Of a stretch of 64,000 bases of DNA, positions 61,761 to 64,000 are shown in pieces. This stretch comes from Trichoplax adhaerens (Eukaryota > Placozoa > Uniplacotomia > Trichoplacea > Trichoplacidae), in the NCBI RefSeq assembly GCF_000150275.1, contig NW_002060945.1, positions 5,322,123 to 5,386,122 on the forward strand. The letters run 5' to 3'. Every line of letters begins with the position of its first letter. Position 1 is the stretch's first letter. Below the pieces are notes generated by a model that made no database searches, was not told the DNA's origin, and saw only the letters and a list, made by a program, of their open reading frames with translations. The translations under genes and the position numbers were made by a program.

Positions 61761-64000
61761 TCTAATACTGTATAGTATATAGTACAGTACTGTACTAGCA
61801 GTGTTTGGTGTTATGTCATATTTACCGTATACCTACAGTATTAGCGATCACTAACAGTCTTGAGATTTAACGCAACATTATAATTCAAAAATTGTGCTAG
61901 TTATTTCATAAAATCAGTAGAACGTACTGTATATTGATCATTACTGTCTCAGAACGAGAGCAGAGCGATAAGCAAGGGACTTTTCATAAGTCTCCGAGTT
62001 TAATCTGTGAGTATAGACATCATTCATTGAAGTTCTGTACAACTTCATTAAGAGGCTCTGTTTTTATACTGGTACTAATTATTAAATCAATTCTTCTCCT
62101 GGTCATCAACATGAGGCACGCGTTATAAAATACTGTAAAATGCTGAGTTTGAAATTCAGGTTATGATCGGAAAAGGACCAAGGGCAATATTACGAGAATC
62201 TTATCTAGCACAATAAATAAATTGTTTTTGAAAACAAATTGAACAATAAATTGTTGAAACTTTTTCTAACTGACTATTACTGTAATCGACTACATTAGAT
62301 CATATGTCAAGAATCCTGACGTCAGAGTGCCATTCAAATCATCAAAATTTAATACGCTGTTTCTTGTAATAATTATATCGAAAGTAATAAATTATAATCA
62401 TTCCTGCCAACACATGTATTGCTATCTAAATCCCGCAAAATGGACCTATAGACTGTGTGTACATCGTAAAGCGTGGTAAAATACTACATCATCGAGATTC
62501 AATTAAATAAGTTTCGGAAATAAAATTGGTAGTGAAATGAGTCTAGACTCTCGGATGATTGACTGGTTAGTAAATTACGCCTATAATAATTATAATGAAA
62601 CTATCGGTCTGTACTGGAGTTACTAGTTAGCGGATTACTGAACGTGCACCACAGTATCATAAGACACATCTGTGTACGAGAATTATACTTGTATACAGTG
62701 CAAGTATTGTCATTTTACACAAAATCCTATTTAAATGAATAATGTTGGCTTTTAGACAAACAGTAAAATTTCATCTCATAGCGAGACAACGATAGCTATA
62801 AGCGCAACAGTATAACCAGAGTAAGTAATACGTATACTGGATGATACTATAATATTCAATGATTGATTCCAAGATGATCAAGGGCATTCAAGGTACTGAA
62901 GTAAAAGGTGAACTAGTCAACCAAAATATATCGTTGGACAAATGTATACGAGACTAATGTCGAAATATTACGCCCATTAATAGAATAAGTGGTTATTAAT
63001 AATGATAATAACAATACAAATCTTGAAAGTTTCTGAAACTACTACTGAGTCAATTATAAATAACGGATCACTATGAGAGTAGCTTGCGATTAAATATAAG
63101 GCTATCTAGTCAGAAAATTTCTGATTTCACCAATAAAGCAACTATAGCGTAAAGTATAACAGTACTGTATGATTAAACTACCGTAGAATTGAACTACAGT
63201 AGATCCATTATACGATGTTGAAATGAAAATAAAACTCAAAGTATACTTGTTTGGTTATGACGATGGCTTAATGGCGCGTGTATAAAAGTGATTGGTTTTC
63301 TTTTAACAGTATGCACGTCAATATGGAATCGTATTTTCGCTGCAAGAGTAAATCGGAATATATCGGTTGTCGGGTAGTAATGCATTAGTAATATCACGAA
63401 CTACTAACATAGTGGTATTTTAGTTTAGCTCATGGTCTATGACTTTAAAAATGATTAAAAATATACTTTCAACGAGAATCAATCTATAGTATTACTGCAA
63501 GAGAATACCTTCTATGACTGATCTACGCCTGATTTATCTTTCCTTTTTTAACTCCAAGCCTGATCGATCGAAGTGCAAGTTTGCTATACACATACGAGTA
63601 TTGATTTTTAATGTCGTTGGAATGTTCGGGTTTGGGATTGACCATGAAAGTCAATCTCGATGAATATCATATTGTACAATAATAGTACTACGTGATCAAG
63701 CAAGTACACGGAAGTTAGTATGGGTTCTCTTTTTTTCCTTTGTTTTACTTATCAAGTAAAATAAATGTAATAGCAAATCATTCAATACCAGTGTAAAAGA
63801 TCGACATGTTAGATCATGGAGTCTCTACCTTTGCCGACAAGTATTGCAATATTTTCGATTTATGAAAAATGGACATAAGCATCATCAGTACAATGTACGA
63901 GTACAGCATCGATGATGATTTCTAGGGTAAGAAGTAAGTTGCTACTTTAGCTGATACTCAATATTATCGATTGATCCATTTGTAGGAGTCCCTTCTGACT
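61761..64000. other. Right end of the window, no clear gene
   Basis: GTACAGTACTGTAC lies at about 61780, right upstream of the alternative paracaspase start. Near 63830-63880 (minus) a short ATG frame, 'MSIFHKSKILQYLSAK', runs to a GT donor and could be a first exon, but nothing confirms it. Missing N-terminal exons of the paracaspase may lie here or beyond the edge. Confidence 0.35.

Noticed and set aside
1-64000. Bacterial-type operons, CRISPR arrays, integrated viruses or intact transposons
   Set aside because: All recognised genes are intron-rich animal genes; no reverse transcriptase, transposase, integrase, terminal repeat pair or spaced direct-repeat array was found.

Overview
The window reads as nuclear DNA of an early-branching animal. 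It is AT-rich, the genes are split by many GT-AG introns (mostly about 75-400 bp, a few of 2.5-3 kb), and the gene set is metazoan: a furin-type proprotein convertase, a MALT1-like paracaspase and a TTLL6/13-type tubulin glutamylase. Gene spacing and intron size suggest a placozoan such as Trichoplax or Hoilungia. That placement is inference; no species marker is visible.

Nine genes could be assigned. Most coding exons were rebuilt by hand from splice sites and reading phase, and in every exon chain given here the phases agree. From left to right: a lone first exon of importin-11 (-, 4.3 kb); SFR1/MEI5, a Rad51 cofactor (+, 5.6-7.1 kb); IDH3A, the mitochondrial NAD-isocitrate dehydrogenase alpha subunit (-, 8.6-12.3 kb, 11 exons, 359 aa); a poorly understood stretch with two minor coding candidates (13.1-14.2 kb); a soluble furin/PC1-like proprotein convertase (+, 17.4-25.1 kb, 12 exons, 726 aa); a TTLL6/TTLL13-type polyglutamylase (+, 30.4-38.8 kb, 18 exons, 909 aa); LRRC49, a subunit of the tubulin polyglutamylase complex (-, 41.5-45.8 kb, at least 14 exons); NSA2, a 60S ribosome biogenesis factor (-, 50.9-54.2 kb, 12 exons, 260 aa); IDNK gluconokinase (+, 55.2-56.4 kb, 5 exons, 170 aa); and a MALT1-like paracaspase (-, 57.9-61.7 kb, at least 12 exons).

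The layout is mainly divergent or convergent pairs. IPO11/SFR1 and NSA2/IDNK each share an upstream gap of about 1 kb. SFR1/IDH3A, TTLL/LRRC49 and IDNK/MALT1 converge. Two neighbours share a pathway: the TTLL enzyme and LRRC49 both act in tubulin polyglutamylation of cilia.

Noncoding DNA holds several tandem repeats: a 72-bp unit at 28.9-29.3 kb, a roughly 205-bp hairpin-bearing unit inside an NSA2 intron, a two-copy 121-bp duplication at 26.5 kb, and weaker arrays at 40.0 and 46.3 kb. A short palindromic word (TACAGTACTGTA and its halves) recurs, most densely upstream of IDH3A. No rRNA, tRNA, CRISPR, bacterial operon, virus or recognisable transposon was seen.
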